Numbered from the stretch's first letter, positions 16,889-25,694 are shown. The stretch: DNA of 64,000 bases from Bacillus mycoides (GCF_018742245.1 NZ_CP036132.1:3033001-3097000); one strand, 5' to 3'. Notes: generated by a model from the sequence alone, not told the origin. Numbers and translations: made by a program.

Positions 16889-17035
16889 CTATTCTTGATT
16901 AATTAGAATAACAGCTGGTCCATCTACACGAATTCCACCAACTTCGATTTTTTCATAAGGCTCAACCGTAATAGAAATGATCCCTTCCCGCTTCTTTAAT
17001 TCATTACTTAATTCTTTTGTTAACATTTTTTTCAT
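16889..17035 (-). CDS. BC1881-family small protein
   Basis: 48 residues: MKKMLTKELSNELKKREGII then SITVEPYEKIEVGGIRVDGP and AVILINQE. This matches the short conserved BC1881 family of the B. cereus group and its phages. AAGGAGTG precedes the ATG. Function unknown. Confidence 0.75.
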   Translation of the reverse strand: MKKMLTKELSNELKKREGIISITVEPYEKIEVGGIRVDGPAVILINQE

Positions 17036-17087
17036 GTGTGCACTCCTTCTTACTGCTTAATTTACTATTGTTATGTAAATGAAATTT

Positions 17088-17119
17088 AAAATGGTTTCCT
17101 GGTCTGGAAACCATTTTTT
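17088..17119. terminator. Strong isolated hairpin
   Basis: AAAATGGTTTCC/GGAAACCATTTT 12-bp stem plus T run. No plus-strand gene precedes it within view, so its source transcript may be lost. Confidence 0.6.
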
Positions 17120-17581
17120 GTAGTTGACCATATGGTGTTACCAGTTCGTTTATCAATTTTACGTAAAGAAGATAAACAATTACTATTCACTGTCTCAATA
17201 GATGTAAGAAACTCTTAAAGATAGCGGTGAGATTGATTGTTTTTTCTTCTAGAAATAATGACTTAGATAGTATATTACCTAAAACAATGAAAGCCCTACC
17301 TCTCTTTCATCCTTACGGCTCCTTGTCCGTGCCAGTGTGAATCAGGATTGCAAAAATCAAGTGACTATTTAATCGAGTTATTTGATGAAACTTCGAACGT
17401 TCGTAAAAGAAATATAAAAATAAAAATGGATTAGATTGAAGTAATAACAAAAGAGGTTCCTACTCTAAAAGTGAGTTGAAGAAGTTGAATGTCTTTGAAA
17501 TGATTTATTTTTAATAATAATCATATTCCCGAAAAATTCAGGATATTTTCGGGGGATGTAATACATTATCTATAATGAACC
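17120..17581. other. Gap with no recognised gene
   Basis: 462 bp with no supported coding frame. A CGAACGTTCG palindrome at 17395 lacks the 4-nt spacer of a LexA box. The 17285-17345 stretch is less AT-rich than its surroundings but matches nothing I know. Confidence 0.5.
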
Positions 17582-18043
17582 TTAACAGAAACTTCTTATT
17601 TGATTTTCAGTGATCCCTTTAATTAATCCTAGTTCACTAATCAAAAATTCATGTGCGTTATCCAACATTTTTTTTTCGCTTGTATTAAGTGCTTTTTCTT
17701 TCTTCATACGCATTAAATCACGTACAACTTCAGCACCTTCTTGTATTTCACCCGTTTTTATTTTGTCCGTGTTCACTTTATACCTTTGTTTCCACGGCAG
17801 TAATCTATCTGATTCTCCATGCTGAAAAATGTGTATAATGTGTTTTAATGCAAGTATATCAGTAACTGGGCGTATACTCGAACTTAATATTTTACCCATA
17901 GGAATCATGACTTGCATATTACTGATTGACATTTTTATGACATAATACTGTTGTTTTTTCCCTGAGAATTCTTTTTCTTCTATGGCTTCAATTATACCTG
18001 CTCCGTGCATTGGATAAACAATGTTATCGCCAATTTGAAACAT
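17582..18043 (-). CDS. CarD-family transcriptional regulator
   Basis: 153 residues from ATG 18043, which has GGAGGTGG upstream. The N-terminal 60 residues (MFQIGDNIVYPMHGAGIIEA IEEKEFSGKKQQYYVI) form the CarD/CdnL/TRCF RNA-polymerase-interacting domain, which binds the beta subunit; the C-terminal helices (WKQRYKVNTDKIKTGEIQEG AEVVRDL) bind promoter DNA in CarD proteins. Normal length. Likely a global regulator or a dedicated paralogue. Confidence 0.9.
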   Translation of the reverse strand: MFQIGDNIVYPMHGAGIIEAIEEKEFSGKKQQYYVIKMSISNMQVMIPMGKILSSSIRPVTDILALKHIIHIFQHGESDRLLPWKQRYKVNTDKIKTGEIQEGAEVVRDLMRMKKEKALNTSEKKMLDNAHEFLISELGLIKGITENQIRSFC

Positions 18044-18258
18044 ATAATCCACCTCCATATATGGTAACCTTGTTAAGCTTAACATATATGTGATTTTTTA
18101 TCAAATATTTAATAATATCATAAATTTATTTTTAGTGTCAATATCTTTTTCTTCAAAAATAAAATTTAGTAAAAACAGCACCAAATTTATAGGAGCGTGT
18201 CGGATTTCGAATAAAGGGAAGGGGGATTTTCCCGCGTATATTCTGAAACCTCTACTAA

Positions 18259-19167
18259 TTAACGTAGATCAGTTTTCCCTTGAAAACGACCAAATCGATC
18301 CCGTATTTTTTTCAATCTTGTGTGGTACTCCAAAATCTCAATTCTTGCTTTTTCAGCTAGAGGTGCAATTGGTCTTAAATCTTTTAACCCCCAATAATCA
18401 ACCACTACATCAAGTACTTGATCAAAATATTGTAGTGGTCCATAGTTAGCTTCTTTTGCAATCACAGCCATTCTATTTTCAAAATCAGGCATGACAGCAC
18501 CTGGCATTTTAAAATTCATAATTACATTGGCAATATGATAGCAATAATTAGGTTCCAATTCCAAATGTGTTCGAATGACGTCTCGATAAAATGCATAATG
18601 AAGAGTTTCATCTTTTGCAAGACGGCGTAATAATGTAGCAAGATCTGGATCATGCTTACTTGCAACCTTAGCTACATTATTGTAAAACACCATCGTTGCA
18701 AGTTCTTGTAGCGTCGTATACGTCATTGCTTCGATTGGTGTATGAAAATCAGGCTCAAATCCACCCTCAACGACTGACTTTCTTAATTCATGTATTCGTT
18801 TAGGGTTCACACTTCGAGTGAGTAGTAAATATGTCTCCAATAAATTCGAATGTTGATCCTCTTCTGAGGTCCAAGTATGAATAAAGTCTGTAATAACAGA
18901 AAGGGATCCTTTAAAAGTCGCAGATAAATACGTTGTAAACCATGGTAAATTCACTTCTGTTAATAAAGCTGTTTCAATGGCCGTAATTACACCAGAAGGA
19001 AGAGTAACTTGACTTTCATCCCAAGGAACTCTTTTAAAGTCCATTCCCTTATCCCATGGTAAAAACTCATGATAACCCCAGTCTATCTTCTGCGCTCTTA
19101 TTTTATGTTGTTCATACAGTTCTTTTAAACGTGGTTCTAATCGGAAATCTAAATCATTTGTTAGCAT
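18259..19167 (-). CDS. Soluble acyl-ACP desaturase (di-iron)
   Basis: 302 residues from ATG 19167, preceded by AAAGGGGG; an upstream ATG lacks a binding site. Ferritin-like di-iron desaturase of the plant/actinobacterial type, which adds a double bond to acyl chains on ACP. Metal ligands appear in TEVNLP, TSEEDQHSNLLE (EExxH) and KDETLHYAFY (ExxH). Most bacilli use membrane desaturases, so a soluble one is less common. No fatty-acid genes lie nearby; the electron donor must be elsewhere. Confidence 0.85.
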   Translation of the reverse strand: MLTNDLDFRLEPRLKELYEQHKIRAQKIDWGYHEFLPWDKGMDFKRVPWDESQVTLPSGVITAIETALLTEVNLPWFTTYLSATFKGSLSVITDFIHTWTSEEDQHSNLLETYLLLTRSVNPKRIHELRKSVVEGGFEPDFHTPIEAMTYTTLQELATMVFYNNVAKVASKHDPDLATLLRRLAKDETLHYAFYRDVIRTHLELEPNYCYHIANVIMNFKMPGAVMPDFENRMAVIAKEANYGPLQYFDQVLDVVVDYWGLKDLRPIAPLAEKARIEILEYHTRLKKIRDRFGRFQGKTDLR

Positions 19168-19744
19168 ATATAAGTGCCCCCTTTTCTTATCATAGATAGT
19201 CATTCTATTTTTACATTCATTTTTATCCTTAAAAATTTTCTACAAATAAATATTACTTTCCTTTTTTTAAGTCAAACATAACAAATTTGTAACAAAACTC
19301 TTTAAGAGCACTATATTTTTATATGATTTTTTCAAATCAAAAGGGGAACCGTTACATATATTGTCCTTTTTTATAAAAGGGGTTCTGAGGCATACGGTAT
19401 GTTGCTTAGCCTAGATAAAAAAACGATCATCAGTAAATAGAGAATAACATTCATGGATGAAGATACTCGTCATGTTGTAAATCTTGGTGATTGTAAAAAG
19501 GTGCATGCCCATAAAGAATCGTTTTATAATAAAGATTGATAAACAATTAATCTTTCCTGCGTTTTCACTACTTTCTAATTTTGTTATTGGTAGCAAAAAC
19601 TGAAAAGAGTAATGGTATGTTATACAGACTAACAACTTATTTAGATGTAAGATCCAAGATGCTAGATTAAGCGCTTGAAAAATATATACAGTTGATGAGA
19701 TAGCCTTAAACGACAATTCCCAACAAGATCACTGTACATTGGCT
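19168..19744. other. Gap, degenerate
   Basis: No intact gene. Short open fragments on the plus strand (for example 19451-19512) may be remains of the same decayed gene as 19745-20098, but no family can be named. Confidence 0.4.
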
Positions 19745-20098
19745 ATGATGGGGTTATTTACACGGTTAGACCGTGCACAAAGGGAAGAGGCGATAAACAT
19801 GCAGTCAACGGAAGCGCATATGAAGGAAAAGCAACGTAGAGAAAAAATAGAAATAATATTTAGTCACAGGGTAAAAGGAGAAAGTTATTTTCACGGTTCC
19901 TCCTATCAATGAAAAAATATTGTATACCAAAATTATAATAGGATACAACAAAAAGAGTTGAAAATTGAACAACTCATTTCCAAAATAGAAAAAGAAGGGA
20001 TTTGTTTTACTCAGCACCGTTCACTCATACACTATCCCGTCATTGATTTTGTAAAATATATAGCTAAGGTTTATAAGGAAACCCTCGAAATACAATAA
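19745..20098 (+). pseudogene. Interrupted unknown gene
   Basis: One frame is open over 118 codons apart from a TGA at 19910. The first part reads MMGLFTRLDRAQREEAINMQ then STEAHMKEKQRREKIEIIF, and the second QQKELKIEQLISKIEKEGIC ending in KVYKETLEIQ. The amino-acid composition looks coding (charged, helical), but upstream sequence is out of frame. Family not recognised. Confidence 0.4.
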
Positions 20099-20274
20099 TC
20101 ATATTCAAAGGAAACCTTTATAAAAAGTTTATTTTCGAAACTTTGTTAACAAAAAGCTCAAAGCTCATTATAACATTCTTTTTATTCTCAATACTCTTCA
20201 TCTTTTTTATAATAATAACCATAACGTATTCTAGTCGTTTGTATATCTTCAGATTTTGTAAATTTTACTACACA

Positions 20275-20311
20275 AAAAGACAACTCTTAATTAGAGTTGT
20301 CTTTTATTTTT
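20275..20311. terminator. Terminator, 13-bp perfect stem
   Basis: AAAAGACAACTCT/AGAGTTGTCTTTT with a T run. A hydrophobic frame (20143-20337) runs through it and is unlikely to be translated to its end. Confidence 0.7.
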
Positions 20312-20330
20312 TCTCGATATACATAATACT

Positions 20331-20445
20331 GTTCTGATGCAAAAACTCCAAGATTCCTACAACCGGGGGCAAAGTAGCATTTCTCCATTCTTCCATTTTG
20401 AGTGAGTTTCTTCTATTAGGAGTCACCATATCAAAAAAGTAAAGG
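20331..20445. repeat. Mosaic scar of three mobile elements
   Basis: Within 115 bp: an IS240-like end (GTTCTGATGCAAAAACT, 20331-20347); GGGGCAAAGTAGCATTT joined to a copy of the resolvase 3' coding end (compare 26670-26690 and 26788-26830); and GAGTCACCATATCAAAAAA, a copy of the sequence flanking the 11179-15348 cassette. Confidence 0.75.
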
Positions 20446-20660
20446 ATTACAATATGGGAAGTGTGCCATTAAAGGAGAGTGTATACAATGAATAGCGTCA
20501 ATGTAAAATTGAATCCTTAACTGATGAGAAAATGATAGTTTTGAGCTTCAGTTCTTGCCTCTTTCCACTTTTTAATTTCGTATTAAATAATTTGATAATA
20601 ACTCCATAAACTAAACTTACTTGTATCTCATAGGAGTGTATTATTCTTGAAAAAACTTGG

Positions 20661-21380
20661 ATGGTCCTCATTCTTTTAATCATTTCTTTTTGTTCCACAC
20701 AAATACCCATATATGCTTTTACAGATAGTCGTAAGGCGTATGAAAAAACAGGGAAGGTAATTTGGGAAGTAAATACAAAGGAAAAAATAGTTGCAATAAC
20801 ATTTGATGATGGGCCTCATCCTATTTTCACCCCTCAAATACTTGATATTTTAGCTAAATACAATGCGAAAGCAACCTTTTTCGTAGCAGGTAATAAAGTT
20901 AAAAGATTTCCTGCGATTTTAAAAAGGCAAGTAAAAGAAGGACACGAAATTGCTAATCATACTTATAATCATATTTATGATAAAAATATTACCGCCGCTA
21001 AATTAACTGCAGAATTAGATCAAACGGATGAAATTATCAAGCAAATTACTGGCTATAAACCAACTCTCTATCGTCCAGTCGGAGGCCTTCACAATGATTT
21101 AATTATTAATACAGCTATAAAAAATGGGAAGCTTATTATTCTATGGTCATGGCATCAGGATCCTCAAGATTGGAGAAATCCAGCAGCCAGCAAAATTTCT
21201 AGATATATAACAAAAGGTGTTAAACCTGGCAATATCATTCTACTCCCTGATTGGAATGGTAGCGAATTTTCTCAGACATCTCAGACAGTTAAAGCATTAG
21301 AAAGTATTATGAGATATTTATACAGAAACGATTACGAATGTGTAACAGTATCTGAAATGCTCTATCGTTCCAAAAAATAA
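20661..21380 (+). CDS. Polysaccharide deacetylase-like protein, probably defective
   Basis: NodB-domain protein, 239 residues. Present: TFDDGP (Asp49, Asp50), the HxxxH metal pair in HTYNH (His100, His104) and RPVGG. The normal LxHD motif near the end reads LLPDW: the catalytic His is Pro196. The natural start is probably TTG 20647 behind TAGGAGTG (KKLGW...), but one missing base near 20664 puts it out of frame; ATG 20661 has no ribosome binding site. Expected ancestral role: secreted or anchored de-N-acetylation of peptidoglycan or chitooligosaccharide. Confidence 0.75.
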   Translation: MVLILLIISFCSTQIPIYAFTDSRKAYEKTGKVIWEVNTKEKIVAITFDDGPHPIFTPQILDILAKYNAKATFFVAGNKVKRFPAILKRQVKEGHEIANHTYNHIYDKNITAAKLTAELDQTDEIIKQITGYKPTLYRPVGGLHNDLIINTAIKNGKLIILWSWHQDPQDWRNPAASKISRYITKGVKPGNIILLPDWNGSEFSQTSQTVKALESIMRYLYRNDYECVTVSEMLYRSKK

Positions 21381-21604
21381 TCCCCTCCCCTTTTGATCCT
21401 TTTTATCAGTGAATCTAGGCTTATTTACTATCTGTTTTTTAAAGTCTATCTTACTTACGGAAATTTATGAGAATTATCTAGAGGATAATATTTTTTAGTA
21501 ACTCTATATACTAAAGATCATAATGTAAAAAGGAGCTTGCTCTTATAAACAAAAACTGAATGAAGAATTGAAAAGTAATTTATTCCTTAATAAATTACAA
21601 TTTT

Positions 21605-21637
21605 AAAAAAGGAGAGACGATGTGTCTCTCCTTTTTT
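21605..21637. terminator. Terminator, 14-bp perfect stem
   Basis: AAAAAAGGAGAGAC/GTCTCTCCTTTTTT with a 5-nt loop, 20 bp past the SASP relic on the minus strand. 21381-21604 holds no gene. Confidence 0.8.
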
Positions 21638-21656
21638 ATTCATGTGTTATCTAAGG

Positions 21657-21869
21657 TTAACGATTAACTCCACCGCCAAGTTGTTGTTCAGCCATTGCTA
21701 CTAGACGTTTTGTCATTTCTCCACCAACAGATCCGTTTGCACGAGCTGTTGCGTCTGCACCAAGTTGCACACCAAATTCTTGAGCGATTTCATATTTCAT
21801 TTAATCAAGAGCTTGTTCAGCACCATGTACTAATAATTGTTTTCTGCTTCCACTGTTATTGTTGGACAT
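21657..21869 (-). pseudogene. Alpha/beta-type SASP with nonsense codon
   Basis: Encodes MSNNNSGSRKQLLVHGAEQA LD, then TAA, then [20 protein letters not shown] ... GGGVNR. The TAA replaces the CAA (Gln) codon kept in the intact paralogue at 23515. The germination protease site (KYEIAQEFG) and DNA-binding segments are otherwise intact, so the mutation is recent. AGGAGGTGAC precedes the start. SASPs coat and protect spore DNA; loss of one copy should be tolerated. Confidence 0.9.
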
Positions 21870-22066
21870 GTTATGTCACCTCCTTCACTCTTTAATATGT
21901 TAAAAAGCAATGCAAAATAAATAACCCTTTTTTGGGTATCCATTTTTTTACTTTTCATAGTATAAATCATACTTATATTTCACAAAATAGTATTGTGTAG
22001 GAGAATGAAATAAAAAGTGTTTGCCATATGAGTATCATGTAATAAACAGACCTCCAGAACATAATG

Positions 22067-22103
22067 AAACAGGCTGTGCTTTATTAAGGCACAGCCTGTT
22101 TTT
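22067..22103. terminator. Terminator, 13-bp perfect stem
   Basis: AAACAGGCTGTGC/GCACAGCCTGTTT and T run, upstream of the DUF2512 gene. No gene between 21870 and this point. Confidence 0.75.
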
Positions 22104-22152
22104 ATTAAGGCGTTTTCTCTTACATACCGATTAAAGAATTGGAGGAATACAG

Positions 22153-22647
22153 ATGAAACATATTGTTGCCTTATTAATTAAATATACCGGTATTAGTGCT
22201 GTATTATTGATGATACTAGGCATTTTTCAGGGTATTTCGATTCCAAGAATATTGTTTATTTCATTAATAATTACTGGAGCGGCCTATTTAATAGGAGATT
22301 TATTTATTTTACCTAAGTATGGAAACATGGTGGCTACCATTGCTGATTTGGGCTTGAGCTTTGTAGGAATTTGGGCATTAACGTATCTTTTAGCAGATAT
22401 AGACTTGACTCGTAATATTGGAGCATCTGCTTTTTTTGCAGCTTTGCTTATTGGTGTGGCAGAAATATTTTTTCATATCTATATGAAGAAAGTTGTTTTA
22501 CATGGGGATGAGGATTCACGAGAATCCACTACTATTGGTCATGATAAATATGCTATGGAGATCTCTGATGAGTATGTAGATTATTCTAGAATAAAAAGGG
22601 GAAATCCATCTAGAAAAGTAGAAGATAAAACTGATAAATTGAAATAA
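22153..22647 (+). CDS. YndM/DUF2512 membrane protein
   Basis: 164 residues. Four membrane helices in the first 110 residues (FISLIITGAAYLIGDLFILPKYGN is characteristic), then a charged cytoplasmic tail. This layout fits the DUF2512 (YndM) family of spore formers, of unknown function. GGAGG lies before the ATG. A shared terminator separates it from the convergent DUF3231 gene. Confidence 0.82.
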   Translation: MKHIVALLIKYTGISAVLLMILGIFQGISIPRILFISLIITGAAYLIGDLFILPKYGNMVATIADLGLSFVGIWALTYLLADIDLTRNIGASAFFAALLIGVAEIFFHIYMKKVVLHGDEDSRESTTIGHDKYAMEISDEYVDYSRIKRGNPSRKVEDKTDKLK

Positions 22648-22674
22648 AAAAGTGGCCGAGAGCCACTTTTTTTA
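22646..22674. terminator. Bidirectional terminator
   Basis: AAAAAAGTGGC/GCCACTTTTTT between convergent genes. Confidence 0.85.
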
Positions 22675-22683
22675 TTATTCCCG

Positions 22684-23199
22684 TTAAGCTTGTTCAGAAT
22701 TTCGAACATGTAATGGCGGAGGAACTACCCAACCCTTCTTCTTACTTAAACGTAGTAAAGTTACTCCAGCTTGTGCTTTTTTCATGTGAAATTGTCCAAA
22801 GAGCATGCCTACATCCTCTCGAAGACATTTCCCCATCACTTGACTACAAGTTACTAATCCTGCTGCAAGGCTTACTCCAACAGCTGCTGCAATTTCAGCA
22901 TCATTGATGCGTGCGCCAGGAGGAATATCTTCAATAGAAGCAACCGGTCTTTCTGGAGGTGCTGGTGGTAAAGCCACTCCATTCACCTTTAAAAGAGCTT
23001 TTAACTCTTCTATTTCAGAAGTCATATCATTTTCAATTAAGTTTTGTAAGAACTTCTTTAAATCTTCATCACCTGTGTGATTCATAAATACTTGATGTCC
23101 AGCAACAGATCCTTGTGCCGCAAGAAGATAACTCCAAATATCAAATACTTCTCCGTAATGTAAAGGCTCATTTTGAGGATTTCCACTTAATACACCCAT
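22684..23199 (-). CDS. DUF3231 ferritin-like protein
   Basis: 171 residues from ATG 23199 with GGGAGG upstream. MGVLSGNPQNEPLHYGEVFD IWSYL and the paired helices GHQVFMNHTGDEDLKKFLQN and CLREDVGMLFGQFHMKKAQA match DUF3231, a ferritin-like helical family common in Bacillus and linked to spore coats. Usually the family has one or two repeats; this is a single unit. Biochemical role unknown. Confidence 0.85.
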   Translation of the reverse strand: MGVLSGNPQNEPLHYGEVFDIWSYLLAAQGSVAGHQVFMNHTGDEDLKKFLQNLIENDMTSEIEELKALLKVNGVALPPAPPERPVASIEDIPPGARINDAEIAAAVGVSLAAGLVTCSQVMGKCLREDVGMLFGQFHMKKAQAGVTLLRLSKKKGWVVPPPLHVRNSEQA

Positions 23200-23366
23200 T
23201 TTAAAATGCCTCCCTTTCGAAAATATCATAATAAGTATAGTTTTCAATATTGAAAAGATATTTTTAAGTATGTTTTTTCCTACAAAAGACTTTCTATCAT
23301 ACATGGGAAACACCTTCCCAACACTGTGTGTGTTTGTAGTTTAGGAAAGAAATTTGCAAACAAAAT

Positions 23367-23407
23367 ACTCAAAGATTATTATCGAAGATTATCAATAATC
23401 TTTGAGT
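23367..23407. repeat. 14-bp inverted repeat
   Basis: ACTCAAAGATTATT/AATAATCTTTGAGT around a 13-nt loop, between the DUF3231 and SASP genes. Little T-tract; possibly a weak terminator or mRNA stabiliser. Confidence 0.55.
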
Positions 23408-23514
23408 GAAAAATCGTTTGCTATAAGGGTCTATTTTAAAATTAATTAAACGACAGAAATTGGTTTGAATATCTGCTACAACTTATATCAATTACCTATT
23501 ATTTATAATTAAAA

Positions 23515-23727
23515 TTAGCGGGTAATTCCACCGCCAAGTTGTTGTTCAGCCATTGCAACTAAACGTTTTGTGATTTCGCCACCAATAGAACCGTTTGCAC
23601 GAGCTGTTGTGTCTGCACCAAGTTGTACACCAAACTCTTGTGCGATCTCATACTTCATTTGATCAATTGCATTCTCAGCGCCTCGAACCAATAATTCATT
23701 ACGACTTCCGCTATTAGTGTTTGCCAT
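23515..23727 (-). CDS. Alpha/beta-type small acid-soluble spore protein
   Basis: 70 residues, intact. [20 protein letters not shown] contains the GPR protease cleavage site and first DNA-binding segment; [20 protein letters not shown] is the second. Binds spore DNA in the A-like form and protects it from UV and heat; degraded at germination. AGGAGGTGA precedes ATG. It is a close paralogue of the stopped copy at 21657. Confidence 0.97.
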   Translation of the reverse strand: MANTNSGSRNELLVRGAENAIDQMKYEIAQEFGVQLGADTTARANGSIGGEITKRLVAMAEQQLGGGITR

Positions 23728-23860
23728 AGTGTATCACCTCCTATAATTTTAATATGCTACGAATCATGGAAAAATAGTTATTCCTTTTTATGGAAAAATA
23801 AACCCACTTTAAATTATATATAAATGTTGAATCTCTTCTTAAAAGACGATTAAAAAATAG

Positions 23861-23896
23861 AGCTGAACAGAGTAAGAATAATTAATCTGTTCAGCT
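23861..23896 (-). terminator. Hairpin between SASP and CMD genes
   Basis: AGCTGAACAGA/TCTGTTCAGCT 11-bp stem followed on the minus strand by ATTTTTTAA. Confidence 0.7.
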
Positions 23897-23956
23897 TTAT
23901 CTAGTACAATCTAATTAATATATATTTTTTTAATGTGCAACTTACTATTTCCTATA

Positions 23957-24040
23957 TTATTGTAAAGGCTGATTAACAGGCTGATAAATGCTTGCTATAG
24001 CTTGCATTTCAGAATCATATTCCTCAACCCATGATGACAT
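23957..24040 (-). CDS. Possible 27-residue ORF
   Basis: MSSWVEEYDSEMQAIASIYQ PVNQPLQ, starting 5 bp after the stop of the CMD-family gene. Weak ribosome binding site (TAGGA). Might be a detached C-terminus or a coupled micro-protein; not recognised. Confidence 0.3.
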   Translation of the reverse strand: MSSWVEEYDSEMQAIASIYQPVNQPLQ

Positions 24041-24045
24041 TCCTA

Positions 24046-24402
24046 TTACTGCTTTAACTCTTGCATACACTCTTGTACAAGAGTTACTGCCTGACTCATA
24101 GTAGCACCACCACCAAATGCAGCTGTCACTCCCACCGCCTCAAAGATCTCGTGTTCTGAAGCTCCTTGATCTAGACATCCTTTAATGTGATAAATGATAC
24201 AATATTCATCCTGAGAATAAAGGCTAATACCTAAAGCAATTAACTGTTTTTGCTTTTTTGATAAGGTGCCTTCTTTAAAGCATTCCTCTGTAAAGGAATT
24301 AAATTGTTCGGCTAGTTTAGGCATCTTCTCAGTAAATAAACCCAAACCATACTTATAATGAAGAAGTGCAGATTCTGTAGAATTTCTACCTTCAAATTCC
24401 AT
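24046..24402 (-). CDS. Carboxymuconolactone decarboxylase-family protein
   Basis: 118 residues from ATG 24402 (GGAGTTGG upstream). All-helical CMD/AhpD fold: LSKKQKQLIALGISLYSQDE YCIIYHIKGCLDQGASEHEI FEAVGVTAAFGGGA is typical. The usual AhpD CxxC is replaced by CIIYH, so peroxidase-reductase activity like AhpD is unlikely without a second cysteine. Substrate unknown. Confidence 0.85.
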   Translation of the reverse strand: MEFEGRNSTESALLHYKYGLGLFTEKMPKLAEQFNSFTEECFKEGTLSKKQKQLIALGISLYSQDEYCIIYHIKGCLDQGASEHEIFEAVGVTAAFGGGATMSQAVTLVQECMQELKQ

Positions 24403-24620
24403 ATTTAATCCAACTCCATTTCGCATATTTTTCAAACAAAATTTAGTATGAACCTAATGGGAATTGATTAAACAAAAATGATATTTATATCAAGGTAATT
24501 GAAAGAGGAGAGAGGATTTAGAGGTACGGTATAACAATTAATTAACGAATAGTATTGCACACACAATATGGATAATCCATCGACTTCTGTAAAAGGATAA
24601 CGTAAAAAGGAAATGATGAT

Positions 24621-25049
24621 ATGGAAAAACAGAGTGTAGTCAATACATTAAATGCCTTTCTAAAAGGGCAGTACATGGGTATTCATGCCTATGAGCATTA
24701 TATAGAGAAGTTAAAAGATCCAGAAATAAAAAAGGAATTTCAAAGAATACAACAAGATCACAAACAACATGCCTTAAAAGTAGCAGAAAGAATACAAAAT
24801 CTTGGAGGAGTACCAGTTGATAATGAAGGAATCGTTGGCTCTGTTCAAGGTTTAATAAGTCAATTTACAGTACCAGATACAACAGAAGGAATTGTAAGTA
24901 GCGCGTTAAAGGGCGAAGGTTATTATGGCGTTCAAATATCAGAAGAAATTGTATATGGTGATTTGGATCCAGAAAGTCATATGTTAATACATGATATTTT
25001 AGATAAAGATAGGGAACATGTAAATGTATTAAAAAAACTTACGCATTAA
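24621..25049 (+). CDS. DUF2383 ferritin-like protein
   Basis: 142 residues. Four-helix pattern with metal-ligand-like residues in HAYEHYIEKL, QQDHKQHALK, GYYGVQISEEIVYGD and DILDKDREHV. This is the DUF2383 (PA2169-type) ferritin-like family. AAGGAAATGATG precedes the ATG. Role unknown; possibly stress or spore related given the neighbours. Confidence 0.82.
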   Translation: MEKQSVVNTLNAFLKGQYMGIHAYEHYIEKLKDPEIKKEFQRIQQDHKQHALKVAERIQNLGGVPVDNEGIVGSVQGLISQFTVPDTTEGIVSSALKGEGYYGVQISEEIVYGDLDPESHMLIHDILDKDREHVNVLKKLTH

Positions 25050-25203
25050 CATTTTTAGTTACGCTGTATCATAATGAAAAGAAGATATTTAAAATAAATC
25101 CACATATTTTCACAAGACAGGAAAATACTAATACTTGTTTTAGTACTTTAATTCCAAAGTATTAAAGCAGGATTACTAACTGCGATACTAGGAGGACGTT
25201 ACT

Positions 25204-25377
25204 ATGAATATTCGTGAAGGATTAATTCCAACTACATTAGGTACAGCAGTTACAGCTGCGGGTTATGCCTTGAAGCAAACTCGTGGATCTAATAAGATGA
25301 TTGCAAATACATTATTTGGATTTGGTTTAGCTCACGTTGTTTTAGGTGTAATTGATCTTGTGGAACATCGCCGTTAG
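25204..25377 (+). CDS. 57-residue conserved small membrane protein
   Basis: MNIREGLIPTTLGTAVTAAG YALKQTRGSNKMIANTLFGF GLAHVVLGVIDLVEHRR. Two short hydrophobic helices. GAGGACG precedes the ATG. Looks conserved in the B. cereus group, but I cannot name a family. Confidence 0.6.
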   Translation: MNIREGLIPTTLGTAVTAAGYALKQTRGSNKMIANTLFGFGLAHVVLGVIDLVEHRR

Positions 25378-25380
25378 AAG

Positions 25381-25414
25381 AAAGGGCAAGCACATTTTGA
25401 TGCTTGCCTTTTTA
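25381..25414 (+). terminator. Terminator
   Basis: GGCAAGCA/TGCTTGCC stem and T5, right after the 57-residue gene. Confidence 0.85.
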
Positions 25415-25490
25415 ATATCGTCAGTATGTATTAATTTTGTTTAATTTATGAAAGTAATCCACAAATTAAGAACTATGAAAAGGCGGTTAC

Positions 25491-25694
25491 ATGCTCAATA
25501 TGTATACAAGAAGGATTTTGTTATCCAGGCTAAAGGAATGGGCTCATTCTTATCAAAAATTACCGACTGCCAAAGAAATATTAAAAGATCCTAATATACC
25601 TGCCTTATCCACATATGTAAGGCATTTCGGCAGTTGGAATGAGTCTCTAAGGCAAGCTGGGTTCCAACCAAGAAAAAAGGTAAATAAAATGTGA
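25491..25694 (+). CDS. Homing-endonuclease-associated repeat protein
   Basis: 67 residues: RRILLSRLKEWAHSYQKLPT AKEILKDPNIPALSTYVRHF GSWNESLRQAGFQPRK. The W..S...LP....I......P....Y...FGSWN.ALR.AGF pattern is the small DNA-binding repeat found beside HNH homing endonucleases; here it stands alone. AAGGCGG precedes the ATG. Likely DNA-binding. Confidence 0.7.
   Translation: MLNMYTRRILLSRLKEWAHSYQKLPTAKEILKDPNIPALSTYVRHFGSWNESLRQAGFQPRKKVNKM

Noticed and set aside
17393..17406. CGAACGTTCG as a LexA/DinR box
   Set aside because: The Bacillus box needs a 4-nt spacer between CGAAC and GTTCG; here there is none, and no SOS gene follows.
20143..20337. Hydrophobic plus-strand frame as a gene
   Set aside because: It runs through a perfect 13-bp terminator hairpin and has no ribosome binding site.
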